From an uncultured Saccharospirillaceae bacterium (lineage in GTDB: Bacteria; Bacteroidota; Bacteroidia; Flavobacteriales_D; CAJJDF01), in NCBI GenBank assembly GCA_950054195.1, contig CATLPG010000001.1, positions 1 through 64,000 on the forward strand: a stretch of DNA of 64,000 nucleotides, read 5' to 3'. Below, one piece after another: positions 49,279-58,156 of this stretch. The number at the start of each line of letters is the position of its first letter. The first letter of the stretch is position 1. Position numbers and translations under genes: made by a program. The notes under the pieces are model-generated. The model searched no databases. It saw nothing but the letters and a program-made list of their open reading frames with translations, and was not told where the DNA came from.

Positions 49279-51717
49279 ATGAAAAAAACGCTATTTATTA
49301 TATTTTGTTTAATCTCAACTTTATTAGTGGGACAAAAAGGAGTTAGAAACGAAGGCATTTCCTTTATGGAAAACAAAGGGCAATTAGCCTATAAAAATGG
49401 TCGAAAAGCCAAGGATGTTTTCTTTCAATTATCAGCAAACGGCATAGAGTTATTTTTAACAAACAAAGGATTAACTTATTACTTTATTAAACCCGATGAT
49501 GAAACCAATCAAGAAGAATTAGTTGTTAATAGCAAACAAAAACTGAAACAAAAATATTTTTCATGGGAAAAAATGGATGTTCACTTATTAGGAGCTAATA
49601 TTATTCAAGAAAACATCGTTAAAGAAGGAGAAAGTCTAGCTTATGACAATTTTTATTACCCACATTGTCCTGAAGGTATCTTAGGAGTTAAATCTTATAA
49701 AAGAATTACCATTAAAGATGTTTACCCTAACATTGACTGGGTATTGTACGTAAACGAAAAAGAATCATCTCCTATTAAGTATGATTTTATTGTTCATCCG
49801 TCAGGTAATCCAAAAGACATAAAACTCCACTATAAAGGCTCTGAAAATCTCAAAATAGAATTTTCTCCAAAACAAATGGTGCTCAAAAACAGCATAGGGC
49901 AGCTGGAGGATAAAGAAATTGTTTCTTTTTCCAAAAGGAAAAGAATCAACACAAATTTCATTAAAATTAGTGACAACACATTTGGTTTTGAGCTTATTGA
50001 TGAGTGGGACAAATCATCTGATTTAATTATTGATCCTGCATTAATTTGGGCGACATATTATGGATGGCAAAATGATGATGAATTTTATGGTGTACATAGT
50101 GATGGAGATTCTGTTTACTTTGTTGGAGTAAGTAACGCCAATTTTGGAGGCATATTAAACCCAGGAGGAGGAGCATACACACAAATGGGTAATGGTTTGG
50201 CTTCTGATGGCCATATCGCTCGTTTCGATACTGCTGGTGCTAGGCAATGGTCTACACATTACGGGAGTAGTGCAGTAGAAGCTTTTTGGAATGTGCATTC
50301 AAATGGCACAGATGTTTGTGTAGTTGGTTGGGCAGGAGCAGCAGATATGCCCACATTTAACCCAGGAGGTGGTGCTTATTTTGATAACACACTATCAGGG
50401 GGTAAAGATGCTTTTATTGCTCGTTTTAACTCATTAGGAGTTAGGGAATGGGCGACCTTTTTTGGTGGTACAGCTGGTGAAGAATTTATTGATGTGGAGT
50501 TTGACGGAACTAATTGGTGGGTAGTTGGAACGGGAAGTTCTGGGTTCCCAACTTTAGCTCTAGGAGGAGCTTATAATGATGCTACAGTTGGCGGATCTAG
50601 TGATGGGAGTATCCTAAAATTTAGCCCTACAGGCGTGTTACTTTGGTCTACTTTCTATGGAGGCTCAGGAACTAGTGATGGTATTTTAGATTTAAATTTT
50701 GACGGTACAAACATGTGGATTGCTGCAAATACAAATTCTGCTGATTACCCTACGTTAAACCCTGGTGGAGGGGCTTATTTTGATGGAACATTTAACGGGG
50801 GCACCACTGATGGAGCAATCTCAAAATTCTCTATAGGCGGTGCTCGTTTATGGTCTACATATATTGGAGGATCTGATATTGATAGACTAACCAGCGTTTT
50901 TAGTAATGGAACAGATGTTTGGTTATTAGGCAGCACTCGATCTACTAATTTCCCTACATTAAACCCAGGAGGAACGGCTTTTTATGATGGCACAAAAAAC
51001 ACAGGAGCAGCCAACTACTCTATGGTTGTTACTCGTTTTAATACAGCAGGCGTTAGACAGTGGGGAAGTTATTTAGAAGGATCAGGAGGAGAAGCTCTTC
51101 AATGCGGTATATCCGGAGATGCTAACAATGCAATTATAGCAGCGAGAACTTCATCTGCTGATTTTCCAATTCAAGCTAAGGCTGGAGCTTTTAACGATAA
51201 TACTTATGGCGGATCTAACGATGCGGTAATGGTGCAGTTTAATACCTCTGATGAACTGGAATGGTCAACTTACTTAGGAAGCACAGATGTTGATGAACTT
51301 AAAGCTGTGCATTATGATGGTACAAACATTTGGGCTTGTGGTTGGTCTTGGAGTAATTTCCCTACGGTTGATCCAGGAGGAACAACTTACCATAAAGGAA
51401 TTGCAACAAGCTTCTCTGATGCTATAATTGTTAAATTTGCTTCTTTGGGTGGTCCTTGTGGAGCATGTGCCTTAAGTGGATCGGGATCACTATGGACTTG
51501 GACAGGTTGTATCGATACCGATTGGTTTGACCCTTGTAACTGGGATAGACAATCAGTTCCTACAACAACTTCTGATGTATTAGTTCCTAACACAACCAAT
51601 AAGCCAATAATTACAGGCGCTTTTGGAAACTGTAGAACAATAGAGGTACAAAGTAGTACTGGTGCTACCCTAGAAGTTCAGACAACATTGGGAGGTGGGC
51701 TAAATGTGACTTTTTAA
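49279..51717 (+). CDS. SBBP-repeat beta-propeller surface protein
   Basis: An 812-residue exported protein (signal MKKTLFIIFCLISTLLVGQ). The N-terminal part (about residues 20-255: GISFMENKGQLAYKNGRKAK, SYKRITIKDVYPNIDWVLY, DFIVHPSGNPKDIKLHYKG) is the conserved domain that precedes SBBP repeats. Seven propeller units follow, each with a tag like NPGGGAYFD after an ARFN/KFS-type strand. The C-terminus (WTGCIDTDWFDPCNWDRQSV) begins the usual post-propeller region but ends at LGGGLNVTF without a T9SS sorting domain, so it may be truncated or the tail may be lost. Ligand unknown. Confidence 0.83.
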   Translation: MKKTLFIIFCLISTLLVGQKGVRNEGISFMENKGQLAYKNGRKAKDVFFQLSANGIELFLTNKGLTYYFIKPDDETNQEELVVNSKQKLKQKYFSWEKMDVHLLGANIIQENIVKEGESLAYDNFYYPHCPEGILGVKSYKRITIKDVYPNIDWVLYVNEKESSPIKYDFIVHPSGNPKDIKLHYKGSENLKIEFSPKQMVLKNSIGQLEDKEIVSFSKRKRINTNFIKISDNTFGFELIDEWDKSSDLIIDPALIWATYYGWQNDDEFYGVHSDGDSVYFVGVSNANFGGILNPGGGAYTQMGNGLASDGHIARFDTAGARQWSTHYGSSAVEAFWNVHSNGTDVCVVGWAGAADMPTFNPGGGAYFDNTLSGGKDAFIARFNSLGVREWATFFGGTAGEEFIDVEFDGTNWWVVGTGSSGFPTLALGGAYNDATVGGSSDGSILKFSPTGVLLWSTFYGGSGTSDGILDLNFDGTNMWIAANTNSADYPTLNPGGGAYFDGTFNGGTTDGAISKFSIGGARLWSTYIGGSDIDRLTSVFSNGTDVWLLGSTRSTNFPTLNPGGTAFYDGTKNTGAANYSMVVTRFNTAGVRQWGSYLEGSGGEALQCGISGDANNAIIAARTSSADFPIQAKAGAFNDNTYGGSNDAVMVQFNTSDELEWSTYLGSTDVDELKAVHYDGTNIWACGWSWSNFPTVDPGGTTYHKGIATSFSDAIIVKFASLGGPCGACALSGSGSLWTWTGCIDTDWFDPCNWDRQSVPTTTSDVLVPNTTNKPIITGAFGNCRTIEVQSSTGATLEVQTTLGGGLNVTF

Positions 51718-51752
51718 TTATACCTTTACCGAGACCACTAAATCGATTTATT

Positions 51753-53219
51753 TTGCAAATTGTTGTTAAACAAATTGTCCTTGTATTATTTATTTTTGCC
51801 CTAACTAATAACGCTCTTTGTTTTTCTCAGTCTTTAAACAAAGGCAATGATCTATACAACAAAGGGGTAGAATTAGCTCAACTAAAAAAGTTCGAAAAAG
51901 CACTAGAAGCTTTTTTTCAATGCATAGAATTTACTGAGGGTGATCCTGTTTTAAAAGCTCGGGTATACAATAGAATTGGTGTTGTTTATGGACGAATAAA
52001 TGACAATACAACTGCTTATGATTTTTTTATAAAATCAATTCACCTATCCAAAGAAAACAACCTTCATGGTATTGAAATGTCTGCAAAAAACAACCTAGCA
52101 AACACACTACTTATGCTAGGAAAATCAGATTCTGCCTTGCAGTTAAAAGAAGAAGTATATGAATATTCAAAAACCCATCCAGCTGAAATATCAGCAGATC
52201 TTATAAAAGTTAACTTAGCCACTTCATATGCCGAAAGAGGGGAATATTCAAAAGCTGAAAAGTATTTTTTAAATTTTCTAGCGAGTCAAAACTCTGATAG
52301 TCTTGCGAAACTTCAAGGGGTAGCACAAATGAATTTATCGAAGCTTTATGGCTTAACTAATAAATGGAATAAAGCTATTAAATATGGAAAACTGGCAGAG
52401 CAAACATTTATAAAAACGAATAACAAAAAGGATTTAGTACAAGTATATAAAAACCTAAAGTGGTATTACGAAAATATAAATCAGACCAAACAAGCTTTAG
52501 CATACTCGAACAAATTTATTGAATTACAAGATGAAATAAATAGCAATTACAACCTTGCTGACTTAAGGCAAATAAAAAATAATTATGAGACTAAACTTAA
52601 GGAAGAAGAACTGAAAAACAAATCTTTAATGTTAGAAATAACAAAAAAAGAAAAACAACTAATCTCTAGGAAGCTTACCTTAATTATATCCATATCAGTA
52701 TTAATAACGGTATTGGCTATTGTCATTTATTTCTTCCAAAGAAGAAAAATAAAAACCAATCTCAATATAATAAATGACATTGCTGAAAGAGTTAGTAACC
52801 AAAGCAAAAAAAACAAGTTAAATCAGCAAAAAATAGAAGAATTAGAAAAAGATTTAACCCTTAAAGAAGAGAAATTAAAATCTTTCGAAAATCATGTTAC
52901 ATACAAGCAAAAAAAGCAGGTTAACTCGCTTGCAGATATGATTCAAAAAGGTTTAAAAACAGAAGAAGATTGGACAGTTTTTTTAACAGAGTTTAGTTTA
53001 GAGTATAAATCATTTATTGATAAAATCTCCTCCAAAACTTCTCTCTCTAAAAACGATATAAAAATTCTTGCTTTACAAAAACTCAATTTAACCACTAACG
53101 AAATGGCTTTGGTTATGAATATCACACTGGGTGGTGTTAAAAAAGCTCGTAACAGACTACGAGAAAAGCTAAACTTATCAGAAGAAATAACATTAAACGA
53201 ATTTGTCTCAAAAATATAA
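51753..53219 (+). CDS. membrane-anchored TPR protein with C-terminal HTH
   Basis: A 488-residue protein. A signal or anchor at the N-terminus (IVLVLFIFALTNNALCFSQ) is followed by about five to six TPR-like repeats (residues 30-270: KGNDLYNKGVELAQLKKFEK, RIGVVYGRINDNTTAYDFF). Next come a coiled-coil helix (TKLKEEELKNKSLMLEITKK), one strong membrane segment at about 308-330 (LTLIISISVLITVLAIVIYF), a long cytoplasmic coiled coil, and a LuxR-like helix-turn-helix at the end (LSKNDIKILALQKLNLTTNE, VMNITLGGVKKARNRLREKL). It has no kinase domain. It looks like a one-component membrane regulator. TTG start, 35 nt after the SBBP gene. Confidence 0.82.
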   Translation: MQIVVKQIVLVLFIFALTNNALCFSQSLNKGNDLYNKGVELAQLKKFEKALEAFFQCIEFTEGDPVLKARVYNRIGVVYGRINDNTTAYDFFIKSIHLSKENNLHGIEMSAKNNLANTLLMLGKSDSALQLKEEVYEYSKTHPAEISADLIKVNLATSYAERGEYSKAEKYFLNFLASQNSDSLAKLQGVAQMNLSKLYGLTNKWNKAIKYGKLAEQTFIKTNNKKDLVQVYKNLKWYYENINQTKQALAYSNKFIELQDEINSNYNLADLRQIKNNYETKLKEEELKNKSLMLEITKKEKQLISRKLTLIISISVLITVLAIVIYFFQRRKIKTNLNIINDIAERVSNQSKKNKLNQQKIEELEKDLTLKEEKLKSFENHVTYKQKKQVNSLADMIQKGLKTEEDWTVFLTEFSLEYKSFIDKISSKTSLSKNDIKILALQKLNLTTNEMALVMNITLGGVKKARNRLREKLNLSEEITLNEFVSKI

Positions 53220-53237
53220 ACCTTTGATTTACAGACT

Positions 53238-53277
53238 TATTCTATTGAATGTTTTTAAAGAAATATTCAATAGAATA
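53238..53277. repeat. 13-bp inverted repeat between the regulator gene and frr
   Basis: TATTCTATTGAAT (53238-53250) and ATTCAATAGAATA (53265-53277) are perfect reverse complements with a 14-nt loop. It lies 19 nt after the regulator stop and ends 43 nt before frr. No T run follows, so an operator or mRNA hairpin is as likely as a terminator. Confidence 0.6.
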
Positions 53278-53320
53278 TAAATCCATTATATTTACATAAA
53301 TTTTTTAAAATTAGTTAGCC

Positions 53321-53884
53321 ATGACAGAGGAAATTCAAATGGGAATAGATGAAGCTAAAGCAGGAATGGATAGTGCTGTTGATCATTTAACAGCTGAGCT
53401 ACTCAAAATTAGAGCGGGTAAAGCTAGTCCATCCATGTTGAGTGGTGTTATGGTTGAATATTATGGTTCTATGACTCCTCTTAATCAGGTGGCTAACGTA
53501 AACACAACTGATGCTAGAACAATTACTGTTCAGCCTTGGGAAAAAGCAATGCTTGATGAAATTGCAAAAGGAATTATCAATTCAAATGTTGGCTTAAATC
53601 CTCAAAGCAATGGTGAAATGATCATTATTAATGTACCACCATTAACTGAAGAAAGAAGAAAAGATTTAGTTAAGAGAGCTAAGGCTGAAGGTGAAAAAGC
53701 TAAAGTAAGTATCCGTAACCAACGTAAAGATGCTAACGATTATATCAAAGGTTTAAAAAATGATGGTCTTTCAGAAGATTTAGCGAAAGATGCTGAAGCG
53801 AGAGTTCAAAAAATTGTTGATGATTACACGAACAAAATTGATGAAGTAATCGATGCAAAAGAAAAAGACATCATGACTGTTTAG
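53321..53884 (+). CDS. frr: ribosome recycling factor
   Basis: A 187-residue RRF, which splits post-termination ribosomes with EF-G. LLKIRAGKASPSMLSGVMVE, then YYGSMTPLNQVANVNTTDAR, PWEKAMLDEIAKGIINSNVG and the C-terminal helix YTNKIDEVIDAKEKDIMTV are diagnostic. A TATATTTA near-match to the -7 element is at 53287-53294. pyrH, its common neighbour, is not adjacent. Confidence 0.97.
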   Translation: MTEEIQMGIDEAKAGMDSAVDHLTAELLKIRAGKASPSMLSGVMVEYYGSMTPLNQVANVNTTDARTITVQPWEKAMLDEIAKGIINSNVGLNPQSNGEMIIINVPPLTEERRKDLVKRAKAEGEKAKVSIRNQRKDANDYIKGLKNDGLSEDLAKDAEARVQKIVDDYTNKIDEVIDAKEKDIMTV

Positions 53885-53929
53885 GTTCTCAAAAACCCAA
53901 ACAGCTAAAGTCTCATCTTTTATAAAATT

Positions 53930-55720
53930 TTAATCAAGCTTTAAAACAGCTAAAAATGCAGATTGTGGAACCTCTACGTTTCCAATTTGACGCATTCTCT
54001 TTTTACCTTTCTTTTGCTTTTCTAGTAGCTTACGCTTTCTCGAAATATCTCCTCCGTAACATTTTGCAGTCACATCTTTTCGAACAGCTTTTACAGTTTC
54101 TCTCGAAATAATTTTAGCTCCAATTGCTCCTTGAATAGCAATATCAAACTGTTGTCTTGGTATTAACTCACGTAACTTAGCACAAATCTTTTTACCTAAA
54201 TTATATGCGTTGTCTTGGTGCACTAACGCAGAAAGAGCATCTACTTGATCTCCATTAAGTAAAATATCCAACTTAACTAGTTTTGATGTTTTATACCCAA
54301 TTGGTTGATAATCAAAAGAAGCATATCCTTTAGAAATTGTTTTTAGTTTGTCATAAAAATCAAAAACGATTTCCGTCATTGGTATATCAAAGGTTAATTC
54401 TACTCTTTCAGATGTTAAATAAACTTGGTTTTTAAGCTCTCCCCTCTTTTCAATACATAACGTCATAATAGCTCCAACATAATCTGATTTTGTAATGATT
54501 TGAGCCTTAATAAACGGCTCCTCAACATAATCAATTCTAGAAGGATCTGGTAAATCTGATGGGTTATTTATTATTAATAGTTCATCATCTTTCTTAAGAT
54601 AAGCTCTATAGGATACGTTAGGAACTGTAGTGATAACAGTCATATCAAACTCACGCTCTAACCGTTCTTGAATAATCTCCATATGAAGCATACCCAAGAA
54701 CCCACATCTAAATCCAAAACCTAGAGCAGCGGAACTTTCTGGAGCAAAAACCAACGAAGCGTCATTCAGTTGTAATCGACCCATGGCATCTCTTAACTCC
54801 TCATAATCCTCTGTATCTACAGGATATATTCCCGCAAAAACCATAGGTTTAACATCTTCGAAACCTTTAACAGCAGTAGTACAAGGGTTAGCAACAGTGG
54901 TGATTGTATCTCCTACCTTAACTTCTTTAGCCTCTTTAATTCCAGAAATAATATAACCAACATCTCCAGCTCTCACCTCTTTCTTAGGAACTAAATCCAA
55001 CCCTAAAACACCTATTTCATCTGCAAAATACTCCTTTCGAGTATTCATGAATTTTACTTTATCTCCTTTCTTAATTACACCATTTAACACACGGTAATAG
55101 GCAATAATTCCTCTGTATGAGTTAAAAACAGAATCAAAAACCATCGCCTGTAACGGACTATCAACCTCTCCTTTTGGTGCTGAAACTCTTTTAACTACAG
55201 CCTCCAAAATTTGATCAACACCAAGCCCAGTTTTACCACTTGCTGGAATAATATCATCTTGACTACAACCAATTAAATCAATGATTTGATCTGAAACCTC
55301 CTCGGGCATAGCACCAGGCAAATCCATTTTATTTAAAACTGGAATAATCTCTAAATCATGCTCTAGTGCTAGGTATAAATTCGAAATTGTCTGTGCTTCA
55401 ATACCTTGTGAAGCATCAACAATTAAAAGTGCCCCTTCACAAGCAGCAATAGATCGTGAAACCTCATATGAAAAATCTACGTGACCCGGTGTGTCAATTA
55501 AATTTAACACATACTCCTCTCCTTCAAACTGATAATTCATTTGAATAGCATGACTCTTAATGGTTATCCCTCTTTCTCTCTCCAGGTCCATATCATCAAG
55601 CGTTTGCTCCTGAAGCTGTCTTTCGGTAATAGCTCCAGTGGTTTGCAGCAATCTATCGGCCAAGGTACTTTTACCATGATCGATGTGCGCAATGATACAG
55701 AAGTTTCTAATGTTCTTCAT
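53930..55720 (-). CDS. lepA: elongation factor 4 (LepA)
   Basis: A 596-residue translational GTPase. G1 is [16 protein letters not shown]2/G3 have [16 protein letters not shown] and [17 protein letters not shown], and G4 is LNKMDLP. The LepA-specific C-terminal region ends [20 protein letters not shown] and [20 protein letters not shown]4 back-translocates stalled ribosomes. It starts 28 nt after an exact -7 element and lies convergent to frr. Confidence 0.97.
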   Translation of the reverse strand: MKNIRNFCIIAHIDHGKSTLADRLLQTTGAITERQLQEQTLDDMDLERERGITIKSHAIQMNYQFEGEEYVLNLIDTPGHVDFSYEVSRSIAACEGALLIVDASQGIEAQTISNLYLALEHDLEIIPVLNKMDLPGAMPEEVSDQIIDLIGCSQDDIIPASGKTGLGVDQILEAVVKRVSAPKGEVDSPLQAMVFDSVFNSYRGIIAYYRVLNGVIKKGDKVKFMNTRKEYFADEIGVLGLDLVPKKEVRAGDVGYIISGIKEAKEVKVGDTITTVANPCTTAVKGFEDVKPMVFAGIYPVDTEDYEELRDAMGRLQLNDASLVFAPESSAALGFGFRCGFLGMLHMEIIQERLEREFDMTVITTVPNVSYRAYLKKDDELLIINNPSDLPDPSRIDYVEEPFIKAQIITKSDYVGAIMTLCIEKRGELKNQVYLTSERVELTFDIPMTEIVFDFYDKLKTISKGYASFDYQPIGYKTSKLVKLDILLNGDQVDALSALVHQDNAYNLGKKICAKLRELIPRQQFDIAIQGAIGAKIISRETVKAVRKDVTAKCYGGDISRKRKLLEKQKKGKKRMRQIGNVEVPQSAFLAVLKLD

Positions 55721-55748
55721 TAATTAATAACTATCGTTGTTAAGAAAA

Positions 55749-55756
55749 CAAAAATA
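55749..55756 (-). promoter_or_regulatory. -7 promoter element of lepA
   Basis: The minus strand reads TATTTTTG, an exact TAnnTTTG match ending 28 nt before the lepA ATG. Confidence 0.5.
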
Positions 55757-55814
55757 CGAGAAAAAGTCATGAGAATAGCTAATATATCTTTAATTTTAAG
55801 CTAAAGCATAAATT

Positions 55815-56042
55815 ATGAGACTAGCACTTATTTTTGGAACTATTTTATTGCTTTCATGCAACAAAAATAAATACTCATGTAAATGTAACGTCAATACCTC
55901 TAGCGAATCATATGTGACAGAAGAAAAGTACCCTTCTTTAAATAAAGCAACGGAAGCATGTGATGAAAAACTAGAGAAAATTGAGGAACGTCATGAAAAC
56001 GAAGCAAACAAATCAATTATTTGTCAAGTTTCCAAAAACTAA
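55815..56042 (+). CDS. small Cys-containing lipoprotein
   Basis: A 75-residue lipoprotein (MRLALIFGTILLLSC, lipobox LLSC). The short mature part has CKCNVNTSSESYVTEE and a helical end (EACDEKLEKIEERHENEANK) with four more cysteines (SCKC, EAC, IIC). It probably folds as a disulfide-stabilised mini-domain. I do not recognise it; it is divergent from lepA and upstream of the suf operon promoter. Confidence 0.65.
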   Translation: MRLALIFGTILLLSCNKNKYSCKCNVNTSSESYVTEEKYPSLNKATEACDEKLEKIEERHENEANKSIICQVSKN

Positions 56043-56099
56043 ATCTTAACACAAAAACAAACCTTTAGCGGTTTTCCTGCTTATTTGATTCCCTTTTTC

Positions 56100-56107
56100 T
56101 ATCTTTG
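56100..56107 (+). promoter_or_regulatory. -7 promoter element of the sufCDS operon
   Basis: TATCTTTG matches TAnnTTTG exactly, 45 nt before the sufC ATG, giving a leader of about 40 nt. The leader contains a clear Shine-Dalgarno AAGGAG at 56138-56143. Confidence 0.6.
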
Positions 56108-56152
56108 AAAGACCATCTATTTAATTAAATTAAAAATAAGGAGTCAAACGAT

Positions 56153-56908
56153 ATGCTTTCTATAAAAAATCTACACGCATCCATTGAGGATAAAGAAATT
56201 ATCAAGGGGCTTAACTTAGAAGTTAAGGCTGGTGAAGTTCATGCCATTATGGGACCAAACGGTGCTGGTAAAAGTACACTTTCATCTATTTTGGCAGGTA
56301 ATGAGGATTATGAAGTTACCAAAGGTGAAATGTTATTTGATGGAAAAGACTTATCAGAATTAGGAACCGAAGAACGTGCGGCTGAGGGATTATTTCTTGC
56401 TTTTCAGTACCCAGTTGAAATACCTGGAGTAAGTAATATGAACTTTCTTAAAACAGCGATCAACGAGATTCGATCATATAGAGGAGAAGCCCCTATTGCT
56501 GCTAAAGAATTTTTAAAAATGGTTAAAGAAAAATCTAAACTTGTTGAATTAAACCCAGATTTGCTTAAAAGATATGTGAATGAAGGATTTTCTGGTGGGG
56601 AGAAAAAAAGAAATGAGATTTTTCAAATGGCTATGCTTGAGCCTAAATTAGCAATTCTTGATGAAACTGATTCTGGTTTAGATATTGATGCTTTACGAGT
56701 TGTATCAAACGGTGTAAATGCACTAAAATCTCCAAGCAATGCAACTGTAGTTATTACTCACTATCAACGGTTACTAGATTATATTATTCCTGATTTTGTT
56801 CATGTACTGTATGATGGACGTATTGTAAAGTCTGGCACAAAAGAGTTAGCGTTAGAATTGGAAGAAAAAGGCTACGACTGGATTAAAGAAGAATTAGCAA
56901 CAGCTTAA
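56153..56908 (+). CDS. sufC: Fe-S assembly ATPase SufC
   Basis: A 251-residue ABC-type ATPase. Walker A is GPNGAGKST, the signature is FSGGEKKRNEIFQM and Walker B is LAILDETDSGLD. The region LFLAFQYPVEIPGVSNMNFL is characteristic of SufC. With SufB and SufD it forms the SufBC2D scaffold in the cytoplasm. A well-spaced Shine-Dalgarno (AAGGAG) 9 nt upstream is uncommon in this genome and implies strong translation. It is followed by sufD after 3 nt. Confidence 0.97.
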   Translation: MLSIKNLHASIEDKEIIKGLNLEVKAGEVHAIMGPNGAGKSTLSSILAGNEDYEVTKGEMLFDGKDLSELGTEERAAEGLFLAFQYPVEIPGVSNMNFLKTAINEIRSYRGEAPIAAKEFLKMVKEKSKLVELNPDLLKRYVNEGFSGGEKKRNEIFQMAMLEPKLAILDETDSGLDIDALRVVSNGVNALKSPSNATVVITHYQRLLDYIIPDFVHVLYDGRIVKSGTKELALELEEKGYDWIKEELATA

Positions 56909-56911
56909 TTT

Positions 56912-58156
56912 ATGATTGATACATTGGAAAAAACAAACGTATTCACAAAATCTATAGAGGAAGCTTCATATGAGCTATGGGACAAGTTTGAAAAACTTAG
57001 AGCTCCATTTTTAGAGCTATTAAATAAAACCAGCTTTCCTACAACTAGAGACGAGTATTGGAAATATACCCGAACAACTAAAATTTCTAAATCATCTTTT
57101 AATTTTCCAAAAAAAGGAAACTCAATTGATGTTGAAATTCCTGTTAACGCTTACGTTATTTACTTAAACAATGGTTTATTGGATGAGTTTTCAGTAATAG
57201 AAAGTGAATTACTCTCTATAAAATCTTTTGAAACTATAACTCCAGATCAAATTGCTAAGTATTTTGGTCATGAGCAAGACAATGAACGAAATATTTTTAA
57301 CCTTTTAAATAGTGCCTATTTTTCAAGTGGCTTGTTTATAGAAGTTAAAAAAGAGTTGGATAAACCCGTTTACATTGTAAACCAACTTAATGGTGAAAAC
57401 ATTTTTGCTCAACCACGTAAAATAATTGTAGGAAATAAATTTTCTAAAGCAACAATTATTGAGCATACGGTTTCTAATAATTGTAACAATGTACTTTCTA
57501 ACAATGTAACAGAGGTGTTTGTTGGTGAAAATAGTAACATCAATTATACTTCTATTCAAAACGAAGGTTCAGGTGTTTTTCATTTAGATAATATTCAAGC
57601 ACATCAAGATAAAGACTCCATTTTTACCAATCACACCTATTCTTTTCAAGGAGATTGGATAAGAAACAATATTAATACTTGGGTTAACGGTGAAAACTGC
57701 GAAACAAATATGTTTGGCGCTTATAACGCAAAAAACAAACAGCTTATTGATAACCATACGACATTAGATCACCGTGTAGCTAATTGTTTGAGCAACGAGT
57801 TGTACAAGGGTACTGCTTCTGATAAAGCAACCGTTACTTTTAACGGCAAAGTGTTTGTTAGAAAGGATGCTCAAAAAATTAATGCTTTTCAGAGTAATAA
57901 CAACATTCTATTATCGGATGATGCAACAATAAACTCTAAACCAGAGCTTGAAATTTATGCAGATGACGTAAAATGTAGTCATGGGTCTACTACTGGTCAG
58001 TTAGATGAAGAAGCATTATTTTATTTGCGTTCAAGAGGACTTAGTGAAGCAAGTGCGAACAATATGCTTGTAGGTGCATTTGTTGGAGAAGTTATCGAAC
58101 ATGTTGAAATCCCCGAACTAAGAGATTACATAAAATCACTTTACGGATTAGAATGA
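56912..58156 (+). CDS. sufD: Fe-S assembly protein SufD
   Basis: A 414-residue SufD with the right-handed beta-helix core. FQGDWIRNNINTWVNGENCE then TNMFGAYNAKNKQLIDNHTT, the FQSNNNILLSDDATINSKPE block and EIYADDVKCSHGSTTGQLDE are conserved with SufB-type paralogues; RSRGLSEASANNMLVGAFVG is near the end. It partners SufB in the SufBC2D complex. Its stop overlaps the sufS start by 4 nt (ATGA), so the two are co-translated. Confidence 0.96.
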   Translation: MIDTLEKTNVFTKSIEEASYELWDKFEKLRAPFLELLNKTSFPTTRDEYWKYTRTTKISKSSFNFPKKGNSIDVEIPVNAYVIYLNNGLLDEFSVIESELLSIKSFETITPDQIAKYFGHEQDNERNIFNLLNSAYFSSGLFIEVKKELDKPVYIVNQLNGENIFAQPRKIIVGNKFSKATIIEHTVSNNCNNVLSNNVTEVFVGENSNINYTSIQNEGSGVFHLDNIQAHQDKDSIFTNHTYSFQGDWIRNNINTWVNGENCETNMFGAYNAKNKQLIDNHTTLDHRVANCLSNELYKGTASDKATVTFNGKVFVRKDAQKINAFQSNNNILLSDDATINSKPELEIYADDVKCSHGSTTGQLDEEALFYLRSRGLSEASANNMLVGAFVGEVIEHVEIPELRDYIKSLYGLE

